Position numbers and translations under genes: made by a program
Source of the DNA: a bacterium
GTDB lineage: Bacteria > Cyanobacteriota > Sericytochromatia > S15B-MN24 > UBA4093
Length of the DNA: 64,000 nucleotides
Direction: 5' to 3'
Assembly: GCA_017744355.1 (NCBI GenBank)
Contig: JAGIBK010000001.1
Coordinates: 124,001 to 188,000, forward strand
Shown: positions 6,607-15,445 of the stretch, one piece after another
How the letters are laid out: each line of letters starts with the position of its first letter
How positions within the stretch are numbered: position 1 is the stretch's first letter
Notes under the pieces: generated by a model
The model's input: only the letters and a program-made list of their open reading frames with translations
Told to the model about the DNA's origin: nothing
The model's database searches: none

Positions 6607-8526
6607 ATGTCCCAGCTTGCGCTGATGTCTCCGTTGCTTCAGGGCCTCAATGCCGATCAGGCGGCGGCCGTGACGACGATCAACGGCCCCGTGCTGGTCA
6701 TCGCTGCTCCCGGTTCGGGCAAGACCACGGTCCTGACCCGGCGCCTGGCCTACCTGCTCCAGAACGGGGTGCGCCCCGAGCAGATCCTGGCGGTGACCTT
6801 CACCAAGAAGGCCTCCACCGAGATGACCCAGCGCCTGGCCAAGCAGATCGGCTCCAAGGACATCGCGAGCCGCATGACGGTGGCGACCTTCAACTCACTG
6901 GGCCTCAAGCTGCTCGAGGGCAACTACCGGCGTCTCGGCTACACCGTGGACAAGCCGCACCTCTTGCTCGAAGGCACCCAGCGCGCCCTGTTCGACGTCC
7001 TGTTGCGCGAGCAGGACGCCATGGACATCAAGTACGAGGAGCTGGGCGCCTACATCTCGCTGGCGAAAGCCACCCTCACCGAGCCCAACCGGGTCAACCG
7101 CCTCTCGGCGGACCCCAACGAGGCGCGGATGGCGGACCTGTACAAGGCCTACCAGCTCCGCCTGATGCAGCAGAACCTCATCGACTTCGACGACCAGATC
7201 CGGCTGTCGGTGGACCTCTTGCTCACCCAGGACGACGTGCGCCGCGAGATCCAGGCGCGCTACACCCACGTGCTGGTCGACGAGTACCAGGACACCAACC
7301 GCGCCCAGTACACCCTCTTGCGCCAGCTCTCCGCTCCCCAGGACAACCTCTTCGCCGTGGGTGACGACGCGCAGGGGATCTACGGCTTCCGCGCCGCCGA
7401 CATCGACAACATCCTGAGCTTCACCCGGGACTACCCGCAGGCCAAGTCGATCTACCTGGAAACCAACTACCGCTCGACGCCAGGCATCATCAAGCTCGCC
7501 AACAACCTGATCGCCTTCAACGCCAAGCAGATCAAGAAGACCATCAAGGCGGCGCGCACCAAGGACGGTCAGCGGATCCGCAACCTCAAGGTGCTCGACC
7601 AGTTCAACGAGGCCTCGGCCATGATCGAGGCCATCAAGGAGCTCTTCCTCGAAGGCACGCCGCCCGAGGAGATCGCCGTCCTCTACCGGACCCACGCCCA
7701 GGCCCTGCCGATCATCTCGGCGCTGGTCGAGGCCGAGATCCCCTTCGTGGTGAAGAAGAGCGGCAGCTTCTACGACCAGGCCGAGATCCAGGACATGCTC
7801 AACTTCCTGCGCTTGGCCCTGCCCAAGCCCCACCCGCTCGTCGAGGTGGCCTTCGAGGGCCTGCTGCGGCGCCTGGGGGTCTCCAAGGACGCCATGTCCA
7901 TCCTCAAGGTCGAAGCCGAGCGTCGGGAAGGCTCCCTGTGGGCCGCTGCGGAGCTTGCGGATCGCCTGCCTTTGGGCAGCATCCAGCAGCGCAACCTCGT
8001 GATCCACGCGATCCGGATGGTGGTCGGCTGGCGCCAGTACCGGGGCCCCATCGCGGATTTGGTGCTCAAGATCCTCGAGCAGACCCGCTACCGCGACACC
8101 CTGCAGGGCAAGAAGGGCGAGCAGGCCCGCCAGAAGCTCGACTGCCTCTCAACCTTCCACGAGCAGGTGTCGCGCTGGGCCCCCAAGAGCCTCTACGACT
8201 TGTTCAACACCATCGACCAGCAGATGCGGCCCAAGAAGGCCAAGAAGAACGAGGCCGTCCAGCTGCTGACCATCCACTCGAGCAAGGGCCTGGAGTGGGA
8301 TGCGGTCTTCGTGATCGGCATGGAGGAGGCGACCTTGCCTTACCAGGTCGCGCTCGACGAGGGCAACCTCGCCGAGGAGCGGCGCCTCTGCTACGTGGCC
8401 ATCACCCGCGCGCGCCGCTTCCTGCAGCTCAGCCACTGCCATGAGCGCAGCAGCTTCGGTCAGAAGAAGTCCGTGGTGCCGAGCCGCTTCCTCAACGAGA
8501 TGATGAGCGGCCCCAAGGCGACGTGA
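6607..8526 (+). CDS. UvrD/PcrA/Rep-family ATP-dependent DNA helicase
   Basis: 639 residues of superfamily 1A helicase. The motifs are present in order: Walker A APGSGKTTVL (about 34-43), Ia TFTKKAS, II VDEYQDTN, III GDDAQGIYGFRAAD, IV ETNYRS, V TIHSSKGLEWDAVFV and VI CYVAITRARRFL. It would unwind DNA 3'-5' during repair or replication restart. It is shorter than PcrA/UvrD (about 720) and lacks an extended C-terminal tail, so it may be a Rep-like or lineage-specific paralogue. SD GAGAGG lies just upstream of the ATG. Confidence 0.93.
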   Translation: MSQLALMSPLLQGLNADQAAAVTTINGPVLVIAAPGSGKTTVLTRRLAYLLQNGVRPEQILAVTFTKKASTEMTQRLAKQIGSKDIASRMTVATFNSLGLKLLEGNYRRLGYTVDKPHLLLEGTQRALFDVLLREQDAMDIKYEELGAYISLAKATLTEPNRVNRLSADPNEARMADLYKAYQLRLMQQNLIDFDDQIRLSVDLLLTQDDVRREIQARYTHVLVDEYQDTNRAQYTLLRQLSAPQDNLFAVGDDAQGIYGFRAADIDNILSFTRDYPQAKSIYLETNYRSTPGIIKLANNLIAFNAKQIKKTIKAARTKDGQRIRNLKVLDQFNEASAMIEAIKELFLEGTPPEEIAVLYRTHAQALPIISALVEAEIPFVVKKSGSFYDQAEIQDMLNFLRLALPKPHPLVEVAFEGLLRRLGVSKDAMSILKVEAERREGSLWAAAELADRLPLGSIQQRNLVIHAIRMVVGWRQYRGPIADLVLKILEQTRYRDTLQGKKGEQARQKLDCLSTFHEQVSRWAPKSLYDLFNTIDQQMRPKKAKKNEAVQLLTIHSSKGLEWDAVFVIGMEEATLPYQVALDEGNLAEERRLCYVAITRARRFLQLSHCHERSSFGQKKSVVPSRFLNEMMSGPKAT

Positions 8527-8589
8527 GCGCGATAGCAGCTTGACGGGATGGGCGTCCTTCCGGTACGCTCAACCGCAGAATCCCTGGAT

Positions 8590-8698
8590 GAAGGGGAGTA
8601 GCCGCCGGTTTTAGCCGGACGATGGGGCCGACAAGCCCGGGGCTCAAACGCCCTCGGTCCTATCGACGAGATAACACTGTCTCGGGAGCAAGACCTTC
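8590..8698 (+). promoter_or_regulatory. yybP-ykoY manganese riboswitch aptamer
   Basis: The 5' core GAAGGGGAGTAGC (8590-8602) and the 3' core AGCAAGACCTTCGCC (8688-8702) match the two most conserved segments of the yybP-ykoY family, including the P1 pairing GAAGG/CCTTC. The middle forms the expected stems (GCCGG...CCGG and GGGGC...GCCC types). This family senses Mn2+. Its 3' strand overlaps the 5' arm of the downstream terminator, so aptamer formation and termination are mutually exclusive. That suggests Mn2+ turns the exchanger gene on, as in known members. Confidence 0.88.
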
Positions 8699-8745
8699 GC
8701 CGTTGCGTGCCGATTGCACGCAAGGCGAGTCTTGCTCCCTTTTTT
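8684..8745 (+). terminator. Riboswitch-controlled intrinsic terminator
   Basis: GGGAGCAAGAC (8684-8694) pairs with GTCTTGCTCCC (8729-8739); an inner stem TTGCGTGC/GCACGCAA sits within, and six T residues follow (8740-8745). The 5' arm includes the aptamer's P1 3' strand, making this the expression platform of the Mn2+ riboswitch. Confidence 0.88.
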
Positions 8746-8759
8746 GTTGCGGAGGTCGT

Positions 8760-9782
8760 GTGGATATCATTTTAAGCTTGTTCTGGGTCTTGCTCTCGAT
8801 GGGCGGCATCATCCTCGCTTGCGAGGCCTTCACCAACGCCATCGAGTGGTTCGGCAAGAAGCTCAACCTCTCGGAGGGCGCGGTCGGTAGCGTGCTCGCC
8901 GCCGTCGGTACGGCCCTGCCCGAGACGATCATCCCGATCATCGCGATCGCAGGTGCCTGGTTCGCCAAGGACGCCGGCGGGACTCATGCCGGGACCGACA
9001 TCGGTATCGGCGCCATCGTGGGCGCTCCCTTCATGCTGGGGACCCTCGCCCTCTTCATCACGGGTGCTGCCATCGTGGTCTTCACCCGTCAGGGCCGCCG
9101 CGACGAGAAAGTCCTCGCCGACACCAAGGTCATGAAGCGCGACCTGCGCTTCTTCCTGATGACCTACCCCGCGATCATCCTGGCGTCGTTCATCCCGAGC
9201 CACGCCGTCAAGGTGGCCCTGGGCTTCGTCCTCTTGGGTCTCTACGGCTACTACGTCTACAAGACCCTGCAGGAGCCCGGCGAGCTCGGCGATAACATCG
9301 CCCCGCTGTACTTCTACCGCAAGGGTGAGCCCAAGCTCGGGGTGGTGGTCGCCCAGATCATCTTCAGCTTGCTCGGCATCATGATCGGCGCCCACTTCTT
9401 CGTCCACGAGATCGGCCACCTGGCCCATGCCTTCAACATCTCGCCCCTGATCCTCTCGCTGGTCGTCACGCCCATCGCCACCGAGCTGCCCGAGAAGTTC
9501 AACAGCGTCATGTGGGTCCGGGTCAAGAAGGACACCCTCGCTTTGGGCAACATCACCGGCGCGATGGTCTTCCAGAGCTGCATCCCCGTCGCCGTGGGCC
9601 TGTGGCTGACCCCCTGGGAGCTCGGCCGCGACAGCCTGTTCAGCGCGGCGATCGCCGTTATCGCCGCCGCCGTCCTCTACTGGGAGGTCTCCCGCAAGAA
9701 GGGCATCACGGCCTTCTCGCTGATGCTCGGGGGGCTGTTCTACGCGGCCTTCTTGATCGGGGTCTTCGTCTTCAAGATCTAG
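8760..9782 (+). CDS. CaCA-family sodium/calcium (or Mn2+) exchanger
   Basis: About 340 residues and ten or so hydrophobic segments. The two alpha repeats of the CaCA superfamily are clear: AAVGTALPETIIP in the first half and VTPIATELPEKFN in the second, with the acidic transport residues. These proteins swap cations (Ca2+, Na+, H+, sometimes Mn2+) across the inner membrane. The GTG start at 8760 is chosen because GGAGG (8751-8755) lies just upstream and the frame before it is riboswitch RNA. The Mn2+ riboswitch suggests the physiological role is manganese export. Confidence 0.88.
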   Translation: MDIILSLFWVLLSMGGIILACEAFTNAIEWFGKKLNLSEGAVGSVLAAVGTALPETIIPIIAIAGAWFAKDAGGTHAGTDIGIGAIVGAPFMLGTLALFITGAAIVVFTRQGRRDEKVLADTKVMKRDLRFFLMTYPAIILASFIPSHAVKVALGFVLLGLYGYYVYKTLQEPGELGDNIAPLYFYRKGEPKLGVVVAQIIFSLLGIMIGAHFFVHEIGHLAHAFNISPLILSLVVTPIATELPEKFNSVMWVRVKKDTLALGNITGAMVFQSCIPVAVGLWLTPWELGRDSLFSAAIAVIAAAVLYWEVSRKKGITAFSLMLGGLFYAAFLIGVFVFKI

Positions 9783-9807
9783 CGCGCTGGATCGCTTCCC
9801 ATCCGAC

Positions 9808-9850
9808 GGGATGAATCGGCCCCACCTGCGGGCTGATTCATCCCTGTTTT
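9808..9850 (+). terminator. Terminator of the exchanger gene
   Basis: GGGATGAATC (9808-9817) pairs with GATTCATCCC (9835-9844), with an inner GCCC/GGGC extension, followed by TGTTTTT. Confidence 0.85.
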
Positions 9851-9961
9851 TATGAGGCAAGAGGGATCTCGGGAAAGCAGGGATGGTAGAATAAGCCTGG
9901 GTTGTAGGTTGGGTGCCCCGCCCCTCAAGCCGTTCCCTCAAGAAAGCTGCCAACAGTCGCT

Positions 9962-11263
9962 ATGAAAAGCTCCCGCATCGCCGGTTTCTACCGCCTCTCC
10001 GTCGATGAGCGCATCGACAAGCTCGCCGAGACTTACGAGTTGACGCGCGAGGAGATCGACGCGCTGCGATCGCATGGCGCCCTGAACATGGCCGATGCCG
10101 ACAAGATGGTCGAGAACGCGGTGGGCATCTACTCGCTGCCCATCGGGGTCGCGCTGAACTTCCTCATCAACGAGAAGGAATACATCGTGCCCATGGCCAT
10201 CGAGGAGCCCTCGGTGGTCGCCTCCTGCTCGTACATGGCCAAGCTCGTCCGCGAGGGCGGCGGTTTCCGCGCGGGCAGCACCCGGCGCGTGATGATCGGC
10301 CAGATCCAGGTGGTAGGCTGCAAGGACTTCCGCGCGGCCAAGAACGCGGTGCTCGGCGCCAAGGACGACCTGATCTCGGCGGCGAACGCCTTCTCGCCCA
10401 ACATGGTCAAGCGCGGCGGCGGCGCCATCGACCTCGAAGCGCGGATCCTCAACGACAATCCGCTCTCGGCCTACAGCACCATGCTGGTCCTGCACCTGAT
10501 GATCGACACCCAGGACGCCATGGGCGCCAACACCATCAACACGATGGTCGAGGGCATCGCCCCCATCGTCGAGCAGCTGACCGGCGGCAAGGTCCACCTG
10601 CGCATCCTCTCCAACTACACCGACACCTGCATGGCCTGGGCCACCTGCAAGATCCCCGCCAAGGTCCTCGAAACCGACGAGTTCTCGGGCGAAGAGGTCG
10701 TGGACGGCATCGTGAAGGCCTACGAGTTCGCCGCCTCTGACGTCTATCGCGCGGTGACCAACAACAAGGGCGTCATGAACGGCATCGACGCGGTCGTGAT
10801 CGCAACGGGCAACGACTGGCGCGCCATCGAGGCCGGTGCCCACGCCTACGCCGCCAAGGACGGGATCTACGGCCCCATGGCCCACTGGTCCAAGGACGAA
10901 GAGGGCAATCTGGTCGGCAAGATCGAGCTGCCGATGCCGGTGGGCATCGTGGGCGGGTCGATCCAGATGCACCCCATGGCCCAGGTCGCGCTCAAGTTCC
11001 TGCGCGTCCGCACTGCCCGCGAGCTGGCCGAGGTGACCGTGGCGGTCGGCCTCGCCCAGAACATGGCGGCGCTGCGGGCCCTTGCGACCGTGGGCATCCA
11101 GAAGGGTCACATGGCCCTGCACGCCCGCTCGGTGGCGGTCACCGCCGGCGCTCGCGGCGAGCTGGTCGAGGTCATCGCCCAGGCCCTGGTCGAGGCCAAG
11201 GACATCAAGGTGGCCAAGGCGGCCGAGCTGCTCGCGCGGTACGAGGCAAAGGGCGCCCTCTGA
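9962..11263 (+). CDS. mvaA: Hydroxymethylglutaryl-CoA reductase, class II
   Basis: 433 residues. It reduces HMG-CoA to mevalonate, the committed step of the mevalonate pathway. The class II (Pseudomonas mevalonii-like) pattern is clear: RIAGFYRLSVDERI at the start, catalytic Glu in IEEPSVVAS (about 81-82), DAMGANTIN, catalytic Lys in NNKGVMNGID (about 269), Asp in TGNDW (about 285) and the His region GHMALHAR (about 383-387). It is the first of five overlapping genes. The SD is weak. A TAGAAT -10-like box lies at 9887-9892 without a good -35. HMG-CoA synthase is not adjacent. Confidence 0.95.
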   Translation: MKSSRIAGFYRLSVDERIDKLAETYELTREEIDALRSHGALNMADADKMVENAVGIYSLPIGVALNFLINEKEYIVPMAIEEPSVVASCSYMAKLVREGGGFRAGSTRRVMIGQIQVVGCKDFRAAKNAVLGAKDDLISAANAFSPNMVKRGGGAIDLEARILNDNPLSAYSTMLVLHLMIDTQDAMGANTINTMVEGIAPIVEQLTGGKVHLRILSNYTDTCMAWATCKIPAKVLETDEFSGEEVVDGIVKAYEFAASDVYRAVTNNKGVMNGIDAVVIATGNDWRAIEAGAHAYAAKDGIYGPMAHWSKDEEGNLVGKIELPMPVGIVGGSIQMHPMAQVALKFLRVRTARELAEVTVAVGLAQNMAALRALATVGIQKGHMALHARSVAVTAGARGELVEVIAQALVEAKDIKVAKAAELLARYEAKGAL

Positions 11264-12255
11264 TGAGCGCCCCTGCCGAAAAGGCCCGCGCGCACGCCCC
11301 AGCCAAGGTCATCCTGGCCGGCGAGCATGCGGTGGTCCACGGCCATCCCGCCGTCGCTCTGCCCTTCCCCGCCATCATGGCGGCGGGCGAGGCGCGCCCG
11401 GCGAGCTCGGGCGTGACCATCCGCTCGGATCGCTACCCGGACCTTGCCGCCCGCCTGAACCTGGACGGGACCGAGTACGCTCCCACCGCGCGTCCCCTGC
11501 AGCCGGTGGCCGAAGCGGTGCGCGGCGCGCTGGAGGCGCTTACCCGGCTCGGTGGTGATCTCAAGCCCTTCGAGCTCGTGCTGTCGAGCGGTATCCCGGC
11601 GGGGGCCGGTCTCGGCAGCAGTGCTGCGATCGCCGTCGCCGCCATCCGTGCCACCTTCTCCTTCCACGGCCGCACCGTGCCGCCGTCGCTGCTGAGGATG
11701 CTTGCGACCAAGGCCGAGGCGATCGCCCACGGCACCTCGTCGGGCCTCGACCCGACGACGGTGGCCGCCGAGGGACCGATCCGTTTCGTGCGCGACCACG
11801 CCCCGATCGACCTGGAGGTCCAGGAGCCCTTCGGCCTGGTCGTGGCCGACTCGGGCCAATCGAGCGGCACGGGCCGCATGGTGGCCCAGGTCAAGGCCGG
11901 CATCGAGGCGGATCCCGCCCGGCGCGAGGCGCTGAATACCCTCGGTGAGGTGGCCGATCTGGTCGCCGAGCTGCTCGAATGCGGTGACATCCCGGCGCTC
12001 GGCCGCGAGCTGAGCCGCGCCCACGACTTGCTGGCTCGGCTCGGCGTCAGCACGCCGCGCCTGGATGCCATGGTCCGCGCGGCCTGCGAGGCGGGTGCCT
12101 TCGGCGCCAAGCTCTCCGGCGCGGGCGGCGGCGGGTGCGCGATCGCCCTGGCGCCGATTTCGCAGCTGGGCGAGGTGGCCCAGGCCATGATCGAGGCAGG
12201 GGCCGTGACCGCCTGGCCGACGCAGTACTTGATTGAAAGGGATGCCCCCCGATGA
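11263..12255 (+). CDS. mvk: Mevalonate kinase
   Basis: 330 residues of GHMP kinase. It phosphorylates mevalonate to 5-phosphomevalonate with ATP. Visible are the N-terminal substrate motif APAKVILAGEHAVVHGHPA, the ATP loop PAGAGLGSSAA (about 114-124), HGTSSGLDPTT and the C-terminal KLSGAGGGGCAI. Its ATG overlaps the reductase stop (TGATG), and it is in turn overlapped by the isomerase gene. The order in the operon and the HGxxSG(L/I)D motif separate it from the second GHMP kinase downstream. Confidence 0.92.
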   Translation: MSAPAEKARAHAPAKVILAGEHAVVHGHPAVALPFPAIMAAGEARPASSGVTIRSDRYPDLAARLNLDGTEYAPTARPLQPVAEAVRGALEALTRLGGDLKPFELVLSSGIPAGAGLGSSAAIAVAAIRATFSFHGRTVPPSLLRMLATKAEAIAHGTSSGLDPTTVAAEGPIRFVRDHAPIDLEVQEPFGLVVADSGQSSGTGRMVAQVKAGIEADPARREALNTLGEVADLVAELLECGDIPALGRELSRAHDLLARLGVSTPRLDAMVRAACEAGAFGAKLSGAGGGGCAIALAPISQLGEVAQAMIEAGAVTAWPTQYLIERDAPR

Positions 12256-13280
12256 ACCCCATCGAAGCGCGCAAGGAAGACCACATTCGCGTCAGCCTGG
12301 AAGAGGACGTCCAGGCCCGCTCGGTCCGTACCGGCTTCGACCGCTACGTCTTCATCCACCAGGCGCTCCCCGAGCTCGACTTCGCCGAGATCAGCACCGA
12401 GACGAAATTCCTCGGCCGCACCTTCGCAGCCCCCTTGCTCATCTCCTCGATGACCGGCGGCCTCGAGCGGGGACGGACCATCAACCGCAACCTGGCCCAG
12501 GCGGCCCAGCGGATGAACGTGCCCATGGGCCTCGGGTCCCAGCGCATCACCCGGGAGCGTCCCGAGACGCTCGATAGCTTTCTGGTCCGCGACGTGGCCC
12601 CGGACGTCTTCCTCATCGGCAACGTGGGGGCCGTCCAGCTCAACTACGGCTTCGACGTCGAGACCTGCCGCGAGCTGGTCCGCTCGGTGGGGGCGGATGC
12701 GCTCTACCTGCACCTCAACCCCTTGCAGGAGGTGGTGCAGCCCGAGGGGGACACCAACTTCAAGGGCCTCCTGCCCAAGATCGAGACCCTCTGCCGCGAG
12801 CTGGGCGTGCCCGTCCTCGCCAAGGAGGTCGGCAGCGGCATCGCCCCCGACACGGCTCGACGTCTGGTCGAAGCCGGCGTGGCGGCCATCGACGTGGCCG
12901 GTACCGGTGGCACCTCGTGGGCGGCCATCGAGGGCCTGCGGGCCACCTCGAACGTGGCGCGCTCCCTCGGCGAGCTCTTCCGGGACTGGGGCCTGCCCAC
13001 CAGCGAATCGCTCAAGCTCTGCCGCCGCGAATTGCCCGACACGCCCCTCGTCGCCTCGGGCGGGATCCGCACCGGCCTGGACGTGGCCAAGGCCCTCGCC
13101 CTGGGGGCCGACCTCGCGGCCACGGCCCATCCTTTCCTCGAAGCGGCCACCACGTCGAGCGAGGCGGTCGAGGCGGTGATCCATCGCCTCGTGACCGAGC
13201 TCAAGGTCGTGATGTTCTGTCTCGGCTGCCGCACCATCGACGAACTCCGGCGGACCGACCGCCTCCGAGAGGTTTCCTGA
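12252..13280 (+). CDS. fni: Type 2 isopentenyl-diphosphate delta-isomerase
   Basis: 342 residues. This FMN- and NAD(P)H-dependent enzyme interconverts IPP and DMAPP. Family hallmarks are ARKEDHIRVSLEEDVQ at the N-terminus, SSMTGGLERGRTINR, GLGSQR, LHLNPLQEVVQPEGD, and the flavin/phosphate loops AGTGGTSW and SGGIRTGLDVAKALALGA. Type 2 isomerases are typical of archaea, Gram-positives, cyanobacteria and mevalonate-pathway bacteria. The start overlaps the mevalonate kinase stop by four bases. Confidence 0.95.
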   Translation: MNPIEARKEDHIRVSLEEDVQARSVRTGFDRYVFIHQALPELDFAEISTETKFLGRTFAAPLLISSMTGGLERGRTINRNLAQAAQRMNVPMGLGSQRITRERPETLDSFLVRDVAPDVFLIGNVGAVQLNYGFDVETCRELVRSVGADALYLHLNPLQEVVQPEGDTNFKGLLPKIETLCRELGVPVLAKEVGSGIAPDTARRLVEAGVAAIDVAGTGGTSWAAIEGLRATSNVARSLGELFRDWGLPTSESLKLCRRELPDTPLVASGGIRTGLDVAKALALGADLAATAHPFLEAATTSSEAVEAVIHRLVTELKVVMFCLGCRTIDELRRTDRLREVS

Positions 13281-13283
13281 TCC

Positions 13284-14264
13284 ATGCCTTCAAACGCCAC
13301 CGCCCGGGCTTGCTCCAACATTGCGCTGGTCAAGTACTGGGGCAAGCGCCAGGCGGCGCTGAACCTGCCCGTCAACGGCTCCATCTCCATGACCCTCGAC
13401 GGGATGCACACCACCACCACCGTCACCTGGGACGACGCGCTTGCCCATGACGAAGCCGAGCTGAACGGCTCGGTCGTCGCGGGTGAGGCCCTCGACAAGC
13501 TCTCTGTTTTCCTGGATCGGGTCCGCGAGCGCTGGGGCGAGAGCCCTCGGGCGCGCATCGTGACGACGAACAACTTCCCCACTGCGGCGGGCCTTGCCTC
13601 GTCGGCCTCGGGCTTCGCGGCCCTCGCCCTCGCCGCCACCGCGGCGGCGGGCCTCGACCTCGGCCCCCGGGAGCTTTCGATCCTGGCGCGCCAGGGCTCG
13701 GGATCCGCGAGCCGGTCGATCTTCGGGGGCTTCGCCGAGTGGAAGCGCGGCGAGCGTGAGGACGGCACCGACTCGTACGCTGAGCAGATCCTCGAGCAGG
13801 ACGCCTGGGACGTGCGGATGCTGGTGGCGGTCCTCGCCCCCGGCCCCAAGTCCGTATCGAGCCGGGCGGGCATGACCCGCACCGTCGAGACCTCGCCCAT
13901 GTACCCGGCTTGGGTCCAGACGGTGGGGGCGGATCTCGACGCCATGCGCGAGGCGATCGCCGCGCGGGACCTCTTCCGGGTGGGTGAGATCGCCGAGGCC
14001 AACTGCCTCAAGATGCACGCCACCATGCACACGACGCTGCCTGCGATCCTCTACTGGCAGCCGACCACCGTCGCCCTCATGCACCGGGTCATGGCCCTGC
14101 GCGCCGAGGGCTTGTCCTGTTACTTCACCATCGACGCGGGGCCCAATGTGAAGGTCCTCTGCGCCCCCGCCGACGCCGAGCGCCTCGCCAAGGAGCTTGC
14201 GGCCGTGAGCGGGGTGCAAGAGGTCCTCACCTGCCGCCCCGGACCTGGAGCCTATCTGCTTTGA
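13284..14264 (+). CDS. mvaD: Diphosphomevalonate decarboxylase
   Basis: 326 residues of GHMP family. It converts 5-diphosphomevalonate to IPP with ATP. Diagnostic motifs are the N-terminal SNIALVKYWGKR, NGSISMTLD, NFPTAAGLASSASGFAAL (about 96-113), GSGSASRSIFGGFAEW and CYFTIDAGPNVKVLC. It follows the isomerase gene by three bases and overlaps the phosphomevalonate kinase gene by four. Decarboxylation of the diphosphate shows that this is the classical eukaryote/Gram-positive version of the pathway, not the archaeal one. Confidence 0.95.
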   Translation: MPSNATARACSNIALVKYWGKRQAALNLPVNGSISMTLDGMHTTTTVTWDDALAHDEAELNGSVVAGEALDKLSVFLDRVRERWGESPRARIVTTNNFPTAAGLASSASGFAALALAATAAAGLDLGPRELSILARQGSGSASRSIFGGFAEWKRGEREDGTDSYAEQILEQDAWDVRMLVAVLAPGPKSVSSRAGMTRTVETSPMYPAWVQTVGADLDAMREAIAARDLFRVGEIAEANCLKMHATMHTTLPAILYWQPTTVALMHRVMALRAEGLSCYFTIDAGPNVKVLCAPADAERLAKELAAVSGVQEVLTCRPGPGAYLL

Positions 14265-15361
14265 ACGTGAAAAGCATCGTCGCCACCGCCCCCGGCAAGC
14301 TGGTGCTCGCCGGGGAGTATGCCGTCCTCTCGCCCGGCGAGCCCGCTGTGGTCGTCGCCGTGGAGGCCCGCATCACCGTGCGCGTTACCCCGGCTGCCGC
14401 TTATTCCTTTAGCTCGGAGTCGCTCGGCCTTTTCGACCTGCCGGTCCGCTACGAGGGCGATCGCTGGGTGCCGGAGAGCGGACCTGCGCCCAAGGTGGCC
14501 TTCGCCGCCACCGCCGTCAACGTGGCGCTCGCCTATCTGCGGGACAAGGGCCTGCCGATCGCTGCCTTCGCCCTTTCGATCGAGGGCGGGCTTGAGAGCG
14601 CCGACGGCGCTAAGTACGGCTTCGGCAGCAGCGCGGCGGTTTCGGTCGCGCTGGTGGGCGGCCTGCTGGCGGCCTTTGGTCTAGAGCCCGATGCGGCGCA
14701 GGTCTTCAAGCTCGCCGCCCTCGCCCACCACGAGGCCCAGGGCTCGGGGAGCGGCTTGGATGTGGCGGCTGCCGCCTACGGCGGGGCCATCCGCTATGTG
14801 GCCTTCGACCCGGATTGGCTCAAGGAGCGGCGCGCGGCGGCTGACTCGGTCGCTCAGCTGGTGGATGCTACCTGGCCGGTGCTTGGGATCGAGCCTCTCG
14901 GCTGGCCCGAGGACCTGGAGCTCGGCATCGGCTGGACTGGTGTTCCTGCCTCGACCTCGGCCCTCATCCGGCAGGTCGGTGAGGCGCGGGAGCGGCAGGC
15001 ATCCGGGTATGCGCGCTTCTTGATCCAGAGCCGGCAGGCGACCAACTCCCTGGCGGCGGCCCTGCGCGATCGCGATGCCATGGGGGCGGTCCAGGCCCTC
15101 GGCCGGATGCGCGAGGCGATTCACGTGTTGCAGGACGCCTCGGGGGTCGCCATCGAGACGCCCGCGCTGCGCGCCTTCGCCGATGCGGCCGAGGCCGCGG
15201 GCGGAGCCGGGAAGTCCTCGGGTGCGGGCGGCGGTGACTGCGGCGTGGCTCTCTTCGCGGGAAGCGAGCCTCTGGGACGCGCCAAGGCTGCCTGGCAAGC
15301 GTCGGCGGTGGAGCCCCTCGCGGTCGGTCTCTCGCCCAAGGGGCTCATGCTCTCGAAGTAA
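14261..15361 (+). CDS. mvaK2: Phosphomevalonate kinase
   Basis: 366 residues of GHMP family. It phosphorylates 5-phosphomevalonate to the diphosphate. Motifs are APGKLVLAGEYAVLSPGEPA (start), KYGFGSSAAVSVAL (about 121-134), GSGSGLDVAAAAYGG and the C-terminal GAGGGDCGVAL. The probable start is TTG at 14261, overlapping the decarboxylase stop (TTGA); a GTG two codons later is possible. It is the last gene of the operon and completes the steps from HMG-CoA to IPP/DMAPP. Confidence 0.92.
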   Translation: MNVKSIVATAPGKLVLAGEYAVLSPGEPAVVVAVEARITVRVTPAAAYSFSSESLGLFDLPVRYEGDRWVPESGPAPKVAFAATAVNVALAYLRDKGLPIAAFALSIEGGLESADGAKYGFGSSAAVSVALVGGLLAAFGLEPDAAQVFKLAALAHHEAQGSGSGLDVAAAAYGGAIRYVAFDPDWLKERRAAADSVAQLVDATWPVLGIEPLGWPEDLELGIGWTGVPASTSALIRQVGEARERQASGYARFLIQSRQATNSLAAALRDRDAMGAVQALGRMREAIHVLQDASGVAIETPALRAFADAAEAAGGAGKSSGAGGGDCGVALFAGSEPLGRAKAAWQASAVEPLAVGLSPKGLMLSK

Positions 15362-15391
15362 CTGCGCGGCTGCGCGAAAGGCCAGCCTGCT

Positions 15392-15431
15392 AAAAAGCCT
15401 CAGCCCCCGATCCCATTGGGATCGGGGGCTG
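15392..15431 (-). terminator. Terminator of the phospholipase-D-like gene
   Basis: A perfect hairpin, CAGCCCCCGATCCCA against TGGGATCGGGGGCTG (15401-15431), is followed on the minus strand by AGGCTTTTTA. It may also stop transcripts from the mevalonate operon, but the plus side lacks a T tract. Confidence 0.8.
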
Positions 15432-15445
15432 AAACTTGAAGGGCC

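Noticed and set aside
9962..15361. Archaeal-type (modified) mevalonate pathway
   Set aside because: Both phosphomevalonate kinase and diphosphomevalonate decarboxylase are present, so the classical route is complete from HMG-CoA.
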